Part shown: positions 1 through 9,058 of the stretch, one piece after another
Numbering within the stretch: position 1 is the stretch's first letter
Layout of the letters: each line of letters starts with the position of its first letter
NCBI RefSeq assembly: GCF_910594985.1
Contig: NZ_CAJVCE010000010.1
Coordinates: 208,465-272,464 of the forward strand
Direction of reading: 5' to 3'
DNA: 64,000 nt
Source: Paenibacillus allorhizosphaerae
Lineage (GTDB): Bacteria > Bacillota > Bacilli > Paenibacillales > NBRC-103111
Notes under the pieces: model-generated
Databases searched by the model: none
What the model was told of the DNA's origin: nothing
Seen by the model: the letters and a program-made list of their open reading frames with translations, nothing else
Position numbers and translations under genes: made by a program

Positions 1-1026
1 CACTGAGAAAACGGCGAAGAAGTTCGGCGATATTTGGAACAGCGACGTAAAGTTCGGAACGCCCGGAATCGATAGATCGATCCACAGCACGACCGTTAAG
101 ATAGAGCCGATAAACAAATTGTACACATTGACCGCATAGATCGCGGTATCAATCTTGGACCAGCTGCCTTCCTTCAGCCCTTTCCACAGCAAAGGGAAGA
201 AGTAACGTCTCGCCACGTTGAAGTGACCCTGCATCCATCTCAGACGTTGCCGCGCCGACGCTTTGAAAGTGAGCGGCTTCTCGTCGAATACTTTGGCATC
301 GTAGTTGAATGTCGGATTGACTCCGCGCATCACACAACGCATCGTAAACTCCAAGTCCTCAACAAGGCTCGTGGCACCCCAGCCCATGTCCTTCAGCAAG
401 TTGGTGTCAAAGCACATCCCGGTTCCCCCGAGATAGTTCGCCAGACCGAGGTTTGTCCTCGGCAGCTGCCACAGACGGTTACAATACCAGTACGTTACCG
501 CATAAGCGGCGGTGATCCAGGAATCGTGCGGATTCTTCGTATCCAGGTAAGCCTGAATGACCTTCGAACCGTTGCACAGATCGTCGTTCATATGTTTCAG
601 GTAATCGGTGCTGACCAGATTGTCGGCATCGAACATGACCACCGCATCGTATTGACGCGGCATCTTCCACAATTCCTTCAGCATCCACTCGATGGCGTAT
701 CCTTTGCCTCTCAGCTTCGGGTTGTGCCGCTCGCAAGCGTGAACGCCCATATCGCGCGCGATTTGCGCCGTGTGGTCGCTGCAGTTGTCGCAAATGACGA
801 AAATATCGTAAAGTTCTTTCGGATAATCAAGATTTTTCAAATTATCAATGAGCGCCCCGACCACTTGTTCCTCATTATGTGCGGCTACGAGGACGGCGAA
901 CGTTTTTTGCGGTGCGTGATTTGCTTTGTTCTTGCGGCGGTACCAACCGAAAAATGTCAGAACCAACTGATAGGCACCGATCAAAGCAATTATGATCTGG
1001 AGTCCTAACAGGATATTGTCCAGCAT
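1..1026 (-). CDS. Processive family 2 glycosyltransferase, partial (3' end beyond window)
   Basis: Membrane glycosyltransferase of the GT2 family (hyaluronan synthase, IcaA and cellulose synthase type), expected to polymerise or transfer sugars from a nucleotide sugar at the cytoplasmic face of the membrane. Read from ATG at 1026 it starts MLDNILLGLQIIIALIGAY, a first membrane helix, then a catalytic domain starting FAVLVAAHNEE. The metal and substrate motifs CDNCSD, FDADN, LVEDLEFT and the processivity motif QRLRW are all present in order. After QRLRW comes a hydrophobic stretch (YAVNVYNLFIGSILTVVLW) and the frame runs open off the left edge, so the C-terminal helices are missing. The nearest upstream gene is divergent, about 800 bp away. 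The sugar and acceptor cannot be told from sequence. Confidence 0.9.
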   Translation of the reverse strand, partial: MLDNILLGLQIIIALIGAYQLVLTFFGWYRRKNKANHAPQKTFAVLVAAHNEEQVVGALIDNLKNLDYPKELYDIFVICDNCSDHTAQIARDMGVHACERHNPKLRGKGYAIEWMLKELWKMPRQYDAVVMFDADNLVSTDYLKHMNDDLCNGSKVIQAYLDTKNPHDSWITAAYAVTYWYCNRLWQLPRTNLGLANYLGGTGMCFDTNLLKDMGWGATSLVEDLEFTMRCVMRGVNPTFNYDAKVFDEKPLTFKASARQRLRWMQGHFNVARRYFFPLLWKGLKEGSWSKIDTAIYAVNVYNLFIGSILTVVLWIDLSIPGVPNFTSLFQISPNFFAVFSV

Positions 1027-1832
1027 GAAACATCCCCCTTTTTTTGTATGTACCCCTGGTTGTCTCTCTAGCGTATCTTATTTGTTCTCATAAAATCTGA
1101 TTCGATGGTGCGATTTGGATTACGAGGGTAGCCGAATATGATTTTCCTCTCTTTGCTCCGTTTTGTCAAAAGCTCCAAAGCTCATTGATGTGCCAGAACT
1201 AACGTTTTTCTCGGGAAAACGGCGGCATTAACACTCAGACTCTTTATCATCCATCTTTTTACGTCTTATTTTCATCGTTTTTCACATATTTTATAAGTTC
1301 AGACTGGAAAAAACTTTCTACTGGCCGGCCTGCCGACTTCGCCTATTATACTACCGGATGACCCTTTCCACAAAATCCGACACGATCCGTGACACGCACC
1401 GGTACATCTTTCCCGGCATACATAGTACTAAACGTACTACTTGAGCAAAAGGTTGCAGTTTTCGGTTGCTCCGTTTCACCAGCGCGACACATGCTACCTT
1501 CTTCTTCAGTTCCTTATGCTTGCAAAAAAATATCCTGCGGGCGGTTACGAGGGATGATGAAGCCTCGCGCCGATTCGCCGGATTAACCGGCGTGTACTTC
1601 GGATACAATGGTAACAGGAATCAATGGTGTTTTGCCACCCCTGCCGCCCGAATTCCCCGATCGAATAATCGGTCCTTGCGCGATGTACTTAATAAATAAA
1701 CATGAACCGTCATGTTGAAACAGCAAATGAAACGCTGCGTTCATACCGCGTTGATACTGCTCTAACAAAACGGTGTTATTTTATATATAGATCGCCGGTA
1801 TCGCTGATTCCGGGCAGGGAGGTGCAACCGCA
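1027..1832. other. Long intergenic region between divergent genes
   Basis: About 800 bp between the start of the GT2 glycosyltransferase and the start of the PAP2 gene. It is AT-rich with runs of T. It must hold the promoters for both divergent genes. A short hairpin with arms GCCGG and CCGGC sits at about 1575-1589. Small open frames here have no ribosome site and no recognisable protein, so I call no gene. Confidence 0.5.
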
Positions 1833-2360
1833 TTGAGTCGTGTCGCGACATGGCTGCTGCAGCATGAAAGACGTCTGTTTTGTTTTGTCAACCAGAGGAT
1901 TCACCATCGAGCGCTCGATTATTTGTTCGGCGCCATTACGCATTTGGGAGGCGCCGCGCTCAGCATTCTGCTCGCCCTGTGCTTTGCTGTATTTGCCGAA
2001 GGCAGCCTGCGACTGGCAGGTATTCAAAGCTGCGTAGCGCTTGCCGTAAGCCACGTTCCCGTCGCCATTATGAAGAAAAAATTTCCGCGACTTCGTCCTT
2101 ATCTCGTCGTTCCCGACGTCCATACGTGCAAAAATCCGCTGACCGACCATTCGTTCCCGTCCGGCCATACAACGGCCATATTCTCCATCGCCGTGCCGCT
2201 GGCACTGATCCATCCGCTCCTTGCGGCGATTTTGCTCCCGCTGGCATGTCTCGTAGCCTTCTCGCGTATATATTTAGGACTGCACTACCCGTCCGACTGT
2301 CTCGCCGGCTTTGTCATCGGGGCGGTTACGGGCTTGTCGACCGTTGCATTTTTCGGGTAA
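1833..2360 (+). CDS. PAP2-family membrane phosphatase (undecaprenyl-diphosphatase type)
   Basis: Type 2 phosphatidic acid phosphatase superfamily, 175 aa, a membrane enzyme that removes phosphate from lipid (pyro)phosphates such as undecaprenyl diphosphate (BcrC-like) or phosphatidylglycerophosphate. The three catalytic motifs are complete: KKKFPRLRP, PSGH, and SRIYLGLHYPSD (the SRxxxxxHxxxD motif). Hydrophobic segments between them fit five to six helices. The start is TTG at 1833, with GGGAGGTG ending 9 nt upstream; no ATG fits better. A UgtP-like glycosyltransferase follows after 56 bp on the same strand, suggesting a shared role in membrane lipid or wall carrier metabolism. The exact substrate is open. 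Confidence 0.85.
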   Translation: MSRVATWLLQHERRLFCFVNQRIHHRALDYLFGAITHLGGAALSILLALCFAVFAEGSLRLAGIQSCVALAVSHVPVAIMKKKFPRLRPYLVVPDVHTCKNPLTDHSFPSGHTTAIFSIAVPLALIHPLLAAILLPLACLVAFSRIYLGLHYPSDCLAGFVIGAVTGLSTVAFFG

Positions 2361-2416
2361 AAGCATTAATGTTAAATTTGTGCAATTCACTTGGTACAAG
2401 GTGTGGTGAACCGCCA

Positions 2417-3550
2417 ATGCGTAAGAAGAGAGTCTTGTTACTATCCGAGGGCTTCGGCGCGGGGCATACGCAAGCGGCTCATGCCCTGTCCGAGAGCCTC
2501 CGCATGATCTCTCCCGAAATCCAGACACGCGTGCTCGAGCTCGGAAGCTTCCTGCATCCGACGCTGGCCAGATGGATCTTTACCGCATACCGTAAAACGG
2601 TATCCAATCAACCGAAACTGTATGGCATCGTATACCGGTCTCAATATAAAAAATCGCTTAACCGCTTTACCCAGTTGGCACTTCACCGTATTTTTTATGC
2701 GCAAACCGCCGAAGTGATCCACCAGCTTCGTCCCGATACCATCGTGTGCACACATCCGTTCCCCAGCGCCGTCATATCCAGGCTGAAGCGTTCGGGGCTG
2801 GACGTGCCGTTATGTACGGTAATTACCGATTATGACGCTCACGGCACCTGGGTCAGTCCGGAAGTCAACAAGTATCTCGTCTCAACGGCAGACGTCAAGG
2901 AAAAGCTGCTCAGCCGCGGCGTTCCGTCCGATACGGTCAAAGTGACCGGCATTCCGGTTCACCCCAACTTCTGGCAGCCGCATAACCGGGAGGAGCTTCG
3001 TGCCCGTTTCGGCCTGAAACCGATTCCGGCCGTGCTTGTCATGGGAGGCGGCTTCGGGCTTGTTAACGACGAGTCGTTTCTCGGCCATCTGACCCGCTGG
3101 CGGGAGCAGATCCAAATTACGATATGTCTCGGCCATAACGACAGAGCGATGTTCGAGCTGGCGGAGGACGAACGTTTCCGGCATCCGCACATTCGGCTGC
3201 TCGGGTTTACGAAGGAAATCGATAAATGGATGGACGTTTCGGATTTGTTAATTACGAAACCCGGTGGAATGACCTGCACGGAAGGACTGGCGAAAGGAAT
3301 TCCGATGCTGTTCTATAAGCCGATTCCGGGACAGGAAGAAGAGAATTTGCAATACTTTGCCCAGCACGGGCTCGGGGAACAGATCAAATCGGCGGAAACG
3401 ATTGATCACTGGTTCCAATTGTTAGTCGATCATTACCCCGATGTCGTCCAGCGCCGCGATGCGTTGACCCACAGCATCGAACCGTACAATCCGGCCCATT
3501 GCTCGCAGGCGATCGTCGAAATTCTCCAGCAACTGGCAGCGAAATCATAG
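2417..3550 (+). CDS. UgtP/MGDG-synthase-like glycosyltransferase (GT28)
   Basis: 377 aa, family of monogalactosyldiacylglycerol synthases and Bacillus UgtP, which move glucose or galactose from UDP-sugar to diacylglycerol on the inner membrane face, giving glycolipids used as lipoteichoic acid anchors. The N-terminal half carries the lipid-acceptor domain motif SEGFGAGHTQAA (residues 9-20) and VCTHPFPS; the C-terminal half carries the nucleotide-sugar part with VMGGGFG, a KPGGMTCTEGLAKG donor-binding loop and PGQEEEN. The start ATG at 2417 is preceded by a weak purine-rich site. It lies 56 bp after the PAP2 gene with a strong terminator just behind it. It could also use another lipid acceptor. 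Confidence 0.87.
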   Translation: MRKKRVLLLSEGFGAGHTQAAHALSESLRMISPEIQTRVLELGSFLHPTLARWIFTAYRKTVSNQPKLYGIVYRSQYKKSLNRFTQLALHRIFYAQTAEVIHQLRPDTIVCTHPFPSAVISRLKRSGLDVPLCTVITDYDAHGTWVSPEVNKYLVSTADVKEKLLSRGVPSDTVKVTGIPVHPNFWQPHNREELRARFGLKPIPAVLVMGGGFGLVNDESFLGHLTRWREQIQITICLGHNDRAMFELAEDERFRHPHIRLLGFTKEIDKWMDVSDLLITKPGGMTCTEGLAKGIPMLFYKPIPGQEEENLQYFAQHGLGEQIKSAETIDHWFQLLVDHYPDVVQRRDALTHSIEPYNPAHCSQAIVEILQQLAAKS

Positions 3551-3601
3551 TAGTGATTCGAATGCCGCTCGCATCTCATGCCGGAAGGCGGCATCAAACA
3601 A

Positions 3602-3644
3602 AAAAACCATGGTCTCGCCGCAAGCGGCTCCATGGTTTTCTTTT
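3602..3644. terminator. Bidirectional intrinsic terminator
   Basis: Arms CCATGG at 3607-3612 and 3630-3635, extended by flanking A and T runs. It serves the UgtP-like gene from the left and trmB from the right, which converge here. Confidence 0.85.
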
Positions 3645-4355
3645 TTACCGATCTTGACCGATCGCCAGCTGCCGCAAATGATCGGCCAGCGCTTGCTCGC
3701 CAATAACCACTTCCAATCGGTGTATCGGCATGCTCCGTTCGTAAAACTTCGTTTCGTATTCCGTCATGATTAAATCGGTTCGCGGCCCTTCCGCATGCAA
3801 ATCGAGCGAAATGTTGCGCATGCGCAAACCGAGATCTGCGAATGAATTGAGCGAAAACTCAAATAAGGAACGGGAGTCCGTTTTAAAATGAATTTGTCCG
3901 TTAGCATTTAATATGCCGGCATATTTGTTTACAAAATCACTATGGGTCAAACGCCGCCGGGCATGCTTCTTCTTCGGCCATGGATCGCTGAAATTCAAGT
4001 AAATCCGCTCGATCTCATCCTTACCGAACATGTTCTCGATGGATTCGATGTTGTACCGGACCAGGCGCAAATTGCTCAGATCGCCTCCATGCTCCTCCCG
4101 GGACTCTCTGGCCTTTTCGCAGCCGCGGCGTATAAGCTCGTCATACATATCGACGCCTATGTAATTAATATCCGGGTTGAGCGCGCTGAGCTGGCTTATA
4201 AACCGCCCTTTCCCCATCCCGAGCTCCACGTGAATGGGACGGTCGTTACCGAACACGGTCGACCACTTTCCTTTAAACTGTTCAGGCTGCAATACTGCAA
4301 GTTCCGGCTGCGCCTCCAGCGCCTCCAGAATCCCTTTCCGACCTCTTAAGCGCAT
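3645..4355 (-). CDS. trmB: tRNA (guanine-N7-)-methyltransferase TrmB
   Basis: Methylates N7 of guanosine 46 in the variable loop of tRNA using S-adenosylmethionine. The 236 aa protein has the family signatures: MRLRGRKG at the N terminus, the SAM-binding stretch VELGMGKGRFI, the IGVDMYDELI acidic loop, LNFSDPWPKKKHARRRL (the highly conserved catalytic and tRNA-binding segment) and the C-terminal TEYETKF. Length is normal for the family. Start ATG at 4355; AAGGAAGG lies 13 nt upstream, a little far. It converges with the UgtP-like gene and appears to be transcribed alone. Confidence 0.96.
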   Translation of the reverse strand: MRLRGRKGILEALEAQPELAVLQPEQFKGKWSTVFGNDRPIHVELGMGKGRFISQLSALNPDINYIGVDMYDELIRRGCEKARESREEHGGDLSNLRLVRYNIESIENMFGKDEIERIYLNFSDPWPKKKHARRRLTHSDFVNKYAGILNANGQIHFKTDSRSLFEFSLNSFADLGLRMRNISLDLHAEGPRTDLIMTEYETKFYERSMPIHRLEVVIGEQALADHLRQLAIGQDR

Positions 4356-4487
4356 AATAAAATGTAAACCTTCCTTTAACCGATTTTCGTACCGCTTCAG
4401 GCTTAGATTATACTCTGAATCGGATAGAAAGAAAAGAACCGGCTAACCGCCAAACAACAGCGCGATCAGCCGGTTCGTACCGCCAGG

Positions 4488-4691
4488 TCAGGCTTCGAGC
4501 AGTTGATAATGGATTTTTCCCGTTTCCGGAAGAATCATCGTCTCGATGGTCTTCCGTACTTTTTTCCTCGCCTCCACAGCAACCCGCGGGTCATTGTTGA
4601 AACGAATGCCGGCTGCAAGAGCCATTGCTTCCTTCAAGGAAAGCTCCACCGTCACCTTCTCTTCGCCATGACAAACCGTAATGTCGTCCAT
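4488..4691 (-). CDS. Small conserved-looking protein of unknown function
   Basis: 67 aa starting MDDITVCHGEEKVTVELSLKE. I do not recognise the family. Gene reality rests on a good ribosome site (GAGGTGAT, 6-7 nt before ATG at 4691), an amphipathic composition with a predicted helical middle (LKEAMALAAGIRF), and a compact position between trmB and the WGxxGxxG gene on the same strand. No signal peptide, membrane helix or cysteine pair is seen. Confidence 0.65.
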   Translation of the reverse strand: MDDITVCHGEEKVTVELSLKEAMALAAGIRFNNDPRVAVEARKKVRKTIETMILPETGKIHYQLLEA

Positions 4692-4735
4692 AGCACATCA
4701 CCTCACTGGAAAGAAAGTGCGAGCGAAGACGGCTG

Positions 4736-5260
4736 TTATCTTACTTCGCGCTCATCCCGGTTGCGTCCGCGCATACCGGTCAGACCAAGAAGTCCCAGCA
4801 GACCAAGCCATCCCCAGTTCGAACCGTTGTTTGTCGCGTACGGACGGGCCGTATTCGTACGGTAGTTAGCCGTGTTATAGTTCCCGCCGTAGCCGTAACC
4901 TGTGCGGTCATTGGCGTTCGTATAAGTGTTCATCCGGTCAAGCATATGGTCGCTGTAGTTGCGAACCGTATTGCCTGTTGTCGTGCCAGTCGTACCGGTC
5001 GTGCCGGTTGTTGTGGCGCCGTAAGCACCGGAAGTCGTGCCTGTCGTTCCCGTTCCATAGGTTCCGGCTCCGTAATTTCCGACCGTTCCAGTGGCCGTAC
5101 CTGTCGTACCGGTAGCCGTCGTTCCGGTTGCACCGGTTGTCGTACCGTACGTGGTGGAAGTGGTGCCTGTCGTGCCAGCCGTTTCGGCCAAAGCTTGACC
5201 GCTAAAGCCGATCGTTGCCGTTACCGCCAAAGCCAGTACCGTTTTTGCAAACTTATTCAT
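4736..5260 (-). CDS. WGxxGxxG-type secreted low-complexity protein
   Basis: 174 aa. The N terminus is a clear signal peptide (MNKFAKTVLALAVTATIG, cleavage near QALA). The middle, residues about 25-125, is almost pure Thr/Gly/Ala/Tyr repeats (TGTTG, TYGTTTG). A more ordered stretch follows with Asn, Asp, Tyr and Arg. The C terminus has WGWLGLLG, matching the WGxxGxxG motif, then LLGLTGMRGRNRDEREVR: a short hydrophobic helix ending in a charged tail, like a sorting or anchoring signal. Families of such proteins are known in Paenibacillus, Bacillus and cyanobacteria, but their role is not established. Ribosome site AAAGGAGA, 10-11 nt from ATG 5260. A surface or spore location is inference. Confidence 0.8.
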   Translation of the reverse strand: MNKFAKTVLALAVTATIGFSGQALAETAGTTGTTSTTYGTTTGATGTTATGTTGTATGTVGNYGAGTYGTGTTGTTSGAYGATTTGTTGTTGTTTGNTVRNYSDHMLDRMNTYTNANDRTGYGYGGNYNTANYRTNTARPYATNNGSNWGWLGLLGLLGLTGMRGRNRDEREVR

Positions 5261-5459
5261 GGGTTAAATTTTCTCCTTTCGGATACTGTTTTTATAGTGC
5301 AATTAATAATGCAGCGGCTTGCAGTCATAGCATGATCTCCGCACGTTGTTCTTATCCTGCGCGCGTTCTGGAGGGTTTTGTTAGAGACGAAAGTTCGCTT
5401 TTATCGCGATTTTTCGGTAAAATAGAAGCATATTCGCCTTTGTGAAAAGAGGAATTCGC

Positions 5460-6425
5460 ATGCAACAGCTGGATACGGCTCCTCCCCGCTTATGGGGAGA
5501 TAAACGCTTCCATACCTGGAATTACGAAATGAGAGAACAGTTCGGCACCAAAGTGTTCAAGGTGATGCTGGATGCCGGCTTTACTTGCCCGAACCGCGAC
5601 GGCAAAATCGCAACGGGCGGCTGCACCTTTTGCAGCGCGCGGGGTTCCGGCGATTTCGCCGGTAGCCGCAGAGACGACCTGGTGACACAATTCAACAAAA
5701 TTCGCGACCTGCAGCATCAAAAATGGCCGGAAGCGCAATATATAGGTTATTTTCAAGCGTATACCAACACATATGCGCCGGTGGATGAGCTGCGCGAATA
5801 TTATGAAGCGATTTTGCAGCAGCCGGGCGTCGTCGGTCTGTCGATCGCAACTAGGCCCGACTGCTTGCCCGACGATGTGGTCGATTATTTGGCCGAGCTG
5901 AACGAGCGCACTTATCTGTGGGTGGAGATGGGGTTGCAAACGATTCACGAAAGCACCTCCGCGCTGATTAACCGGGCGCATGATACGGCTTGTTATGCGG
6001 ACGCCGTCGCCAGATTGAGAGCGCGCGGCATTCGCGTCTGCGCTCACATTATTTACGGCCTGCCGCAGGAGACGCATGAGATGATGCTGGCTACAGGCAA
6101 GGCTGTCGCGGCCATGGACGTGCAGGGGATCAAAATCCATCTGCTGCATCTGATGCGCAAGACGCCGATGGTCAAGCAATATGAAGCTGGTTTGCTTCAA
6201 TTTTTGGAAAAGGACGAATACGTCAAGCTGGTCGTCGATACGCTGGAGTTGCTCCCGCCAGAGATGATCGTCCATCGGTTGACGGGCGACGCGCCGCGCG
6301 ATTTGCTGATCGGACCGATGTGGAGCTTGAAGAAATGGGAAGTGCTAAACGCCTTTGACGCGGAACTAACCCGGAGAAATACGTGGCAGGGCAAGCTTTG
6401 GAATCCGCAGCCGCAGATTGGATAA
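5460..6425 (+). CDS. mnmL: Radical SAM protein MnmL (YtqA), tRNA wobble uridine modification
   Basis: 321 aa, TIGR01212/YtqA family. In Bacillus subtilis and Streptococcus the YtqA protein (renamed MnmL) converts cmnm5s2U towards nm5s2U at wobble position 34, and MnmM methylates that product. The Fe-S cysteines are visible as C43, C55 and C58 (CPNRDGKIATGGCTFC), the characteristic CX11CXXC of this subfamily. Later family stretches are IGYFQAYTNTY, SIATRPDCLPD, WVEMGLQT and HIIYGLPQET. I chose ATG at 5460 because AAAAGAGGA lies just upstream; a GTG at 5442 is in frame but would place that site inside the gene. Its usual partner mnmM follows, but displaced by an intervening lipoprotein gene. 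Confidence 0.93.
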   Translation: MQQLDTAPPRLWGDKRFHTWNYEMREQFGTKVFKVMLDAGFTCPNRDGKIATGGCTFCSARGSGDFAGSRRDDLVTQFNKIRDLQHQKWPEAQYIGYFQAYTNTYAPVDELREYYEAILQQPGVVGLSIATRPDCLPDDVVDYLAELNERTYLWVEMGLQTIHESTSALINRAHDTACYADAVARLRARGIRVCAHIIYGLPQETHEMMLATGKAVAAMDVQGIKIHLLHLMRKTPMVKQYEAGLLQFLEKDEYVKLVVDTLELLPPEMIVHRLTGDAPRDLLIGPMWSLKKWEVLNAFDAELTRRNTWQGKLWNPQPQIG

Positions 6426-6509
6426 CCGATTCAAGGAGCCTGCACCCTTATCGCGTTCCACCAGCGTTTATAATAGTAGACACGGCTCAAATTCAAGGAG
6501 GGATGACGG

Positions 6510-7103
<594 letters not shown>

Positions 7104-7195
7104 CCAGGTTTTGAATACCATTCGTACCGCTACGTACCGTCGGATTCCGGCGGTTCTTTATTTGTCATCTTTTCGCAAGGGAAAGGAACATCGCC

Positions 7196-7768
7196 GTGGG
7201 ATTCGTATCGATCTTAAGCTTCACCCATCAATTGGTCAAAGAACGCGTCTCGCCCGGAGACACGGCCGTGGACGCGACGGCAGGCAACGGTGTAGACACG
7301 CTGTTCCTGGCCGCGCTGGTCGGTCCTAATGGCGTCGTACACGCCGTTGATGTTCAAGCGCAAGCGCTGCGCAATACCGCAACGCGATTGAACGAAGCGC
7401 TGCCGGATCATCGGACGCTACTGCATCACCGAAGTCATGCCGAGCTGCAAAGTATCGTACCTACAGACCGGTGGGGACAGGTTGCCGCCGTGATGTTCAA
7501 TCTCGGCTACTTGCCCGGTGACGATCATGCCACCGTGACGCAGCCCGATTCCACGCTGACCGCACTCGCGGCGGCAGCGGAAGCGATCCGGCGCGGCGGC
7601 ATCATTACCGTGGTGCTATATACCGGCCATCCCGGCGGCAAGGAAGAGGCTAACGCCGTGGAAGCATGGGCTGCCGCGCTGCCGCAAAAAGCGTATCAAG
7701 TACTGCAGTATCGCTTTTTTAACCAAAAAAACAATCCGCCTTACTTGCTGGCCATCGAGAAACGGTAA
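7196..7768 (+). CDS. mnmM: tRNA nm5s2U34 methyltransferase MnmM (YtqB)
   Basis: 190 aa class I SAM methyltransferase of the YtqB family, which methylates nm5s2U34 to mnm5s2U34 in tRNAs reading split codons. Motifs: GDTAVDATAGNGVDTLFLA (SAM-binding loop, residues about 22-40), VHAVDVQ (acidic motif II), MFNLGYLPG (motif IV, diagnostic for the family), and a C-terminal YRFFNQKNNPPYLLAIEK (FxNQxNxPP signature). Start GTG at 7196 with AAAGGAA 8 nt upstream. Works with MnmL encoded 770 bp upstream; the tRNA-Glu gene in this window would be a substrate. Confidence 0.94.
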   Translation: MGFVSILSFTHQLVKERVSPGDTAVDATAGNGVDTLFLAALVGPNGVVHAVDVQAQALRNTATRLNEALPDHRTLLHHRSHAELQSIVPTDRWGQVAAVMFNLGYLPGDDHATVTQPDSTLTALAAAAEAIRRGGIITVVLYTGHPGGKEEANAVEAWAAALPQKAYQVLQYRFFNQKNNPPYLLAIEKR

Positions 7769-7880
7769 GGATGCGTATCGGTTTACTATAGAAATACGGA
7801 CGCCGGCTTGCTATAATCCAATCTATAGATTCGACAGGCGCGATGAGCGCGAAAACTAAACCAAGGAAGCAGGGAAGACA

Positions 7881-8846
7881 TTGAAGCCATATCCGTTGCA
7901 ATGCAAACCTGAGTTTAAAGAACGCGTCTGGGGTGGAAGAGCCCTGGAGCGGTTCGGACTGAATTTGCCGGAAGGTCATATCGGGGAAGGCTGGATGATC
8001 GGGGATCATCCGAACGGCACGACCTCGGTCGTGAACGGAGAGCTTGCCGGCATGGGACTCGATCAAATTCGCGAGCAGTATGGCGAAACGTTTTTCGGCA
8101 GCAAAGGCTTTTCCGAGAAAAACGGCCGATTTCCGCTGCTGATCAAGCTGCTCGATTGCCAGGACGATCTGTCGGTACAAGTCCATCCGAACGATCATTA
8201 CGACCGTTTGCCGAAAGGCGAGCTGGGGAAAACGGAAATGTGGTACATTCTGGATGCAAAGCCGGGCGCCAAAATCATATACGGTCTCAAAGACGGCGTA
8301 AACCGCGAACAGCTTGCCGCCGCCATCGAGCAAAACCGGATCATGGATTGTCTGAACGAGATCACGGTAGAACCCGGCGATTCCTTCTATATTCCGGCAG
8401 GAACGGTACACGCGCTTGGCGCTGGCATACTCGTCGCCGAAATTCAGCAAAACTCCGACAGCACGTATCGTCTATACGATTACGACCGGCTCGGTCTTGA
8501 CGGGAAGCCCCGCGAGCTGCACATCGAAGATTCGCTTAGCGTCATCGCCTATGAAGGATCGGGCGCTACTTATATGAAGACGGAGCTGAGCCGCGCAGGC
8601 GAATGGTTGACGCTTGCCCAATCGCCGTTCTTCGTTACGGAGAAAGGCGAGGTCGACGGCGCGTGGAGCTTAAGTACGCTTTCCGATAGCTTCGTCATTC
8701 ATATCATTTGCGAAGGAACCGGATCAATCCGCTATGCGGACGGCGAGCTTCAGGTGAAGCCCGGCGAATGCTACCTGCTGCCGGCCAATCTGGGCAGCTA
8801 CGAGCTGACGGGCCGCATGACCGTACTGCGCAGCTATTTGCCTTAA
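7881..8846 (+). CDS. manA: Mannose-6-phosphate isomerase, class I
   Basis: 321 aa zinc enzyme interconverting mannose 6-phosphate and fructose 6-phosphate in the cytoplasm, linking mannose use and GDP-mannose supply to glycolysis. Family signs: KERVWGGRAL, IGEGWMIGDHPNG, the zinc ligands in QVHPND (residues about 95-100), GDSFYIPAGTVHALG with the second His, and a C-terminal cupin ending YLLPANLG. Length fits the short Bacillus type. Start TTG at 7881 follows AGGAAGCAGGGAAG. Preceded by about 110 bp with a TATAAT-like hexamer at 7812, but no matching -35. Converges with the DUF4080 gene. Confidence 0.95.
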   Translation: MKPYPLQCKPEFKERVWGGRALERFGLNLPEGHIGEGWMIGDHPNGTTSVVNGELAGMGLDQIREQYGETFFGSKGFSEKNGRFPLLIKLLDCQDDLSVQVHPNDHYDRLPKGELGKTEMWYILDAKPGAKIIYGLKDGVNREQLAAAIEQNRIMDCLNEITVEPGDSFYIPAGTVHALGAGILVAEIQQNSDSTYRLYDYDRLGLDGKPRELHIEDSLSVIAYEGSGATYMKTELSRAGEWLTLAQSPFFVTEKGEVDGAWSLSTLSDSFVIHIICEGTGSIRYADGELQVKPGECYLLPANLGSYELTGRMTVLRSYLP

Positions 8847-9003
8847 TGCGATGATCAGCCAATCCAATGTAAATGTATGCAATCCCTGGACGAACGGCAA
8901 ATCAAGTATGGCGAGCAGACAAGCCTGTCACTTAAAGAAGTCGTTCCAGAAGAAATAGGTGAAGCAAGCGCGCCGGTGCCGGTGCTGCAACCGACGAAAC
9001 ATA

Positions 9004-9042
9004 AAAAGCAGGCATTCGGAACCGCCGAAAGCCTGCTTGCTT
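9004..9042. terminator. Bidirectional intrinsic terminator
   Basis: Arms AAGCAGGC 9006-9013 and GCCTGCTT 9031-9038 with an inner TTCGG/CCGAA pairing. Placed between convergent manA and the DUF4080 gene. Confidence 0.8.
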
Positions 9043-9058
9043 ATCCTTTTGCAGTATA

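Noticed and set aside
1351..1608. 85-codon minus-strand frame
   Set aside because: No ribosome site, biased composition and no recognisable protein; probably chance in a long intergenic region.
7782..7817. Promoter for manA
   Set aside because: TATAAT at 7812 is good but no -35 stands at 16-18 bp; not enough to list.
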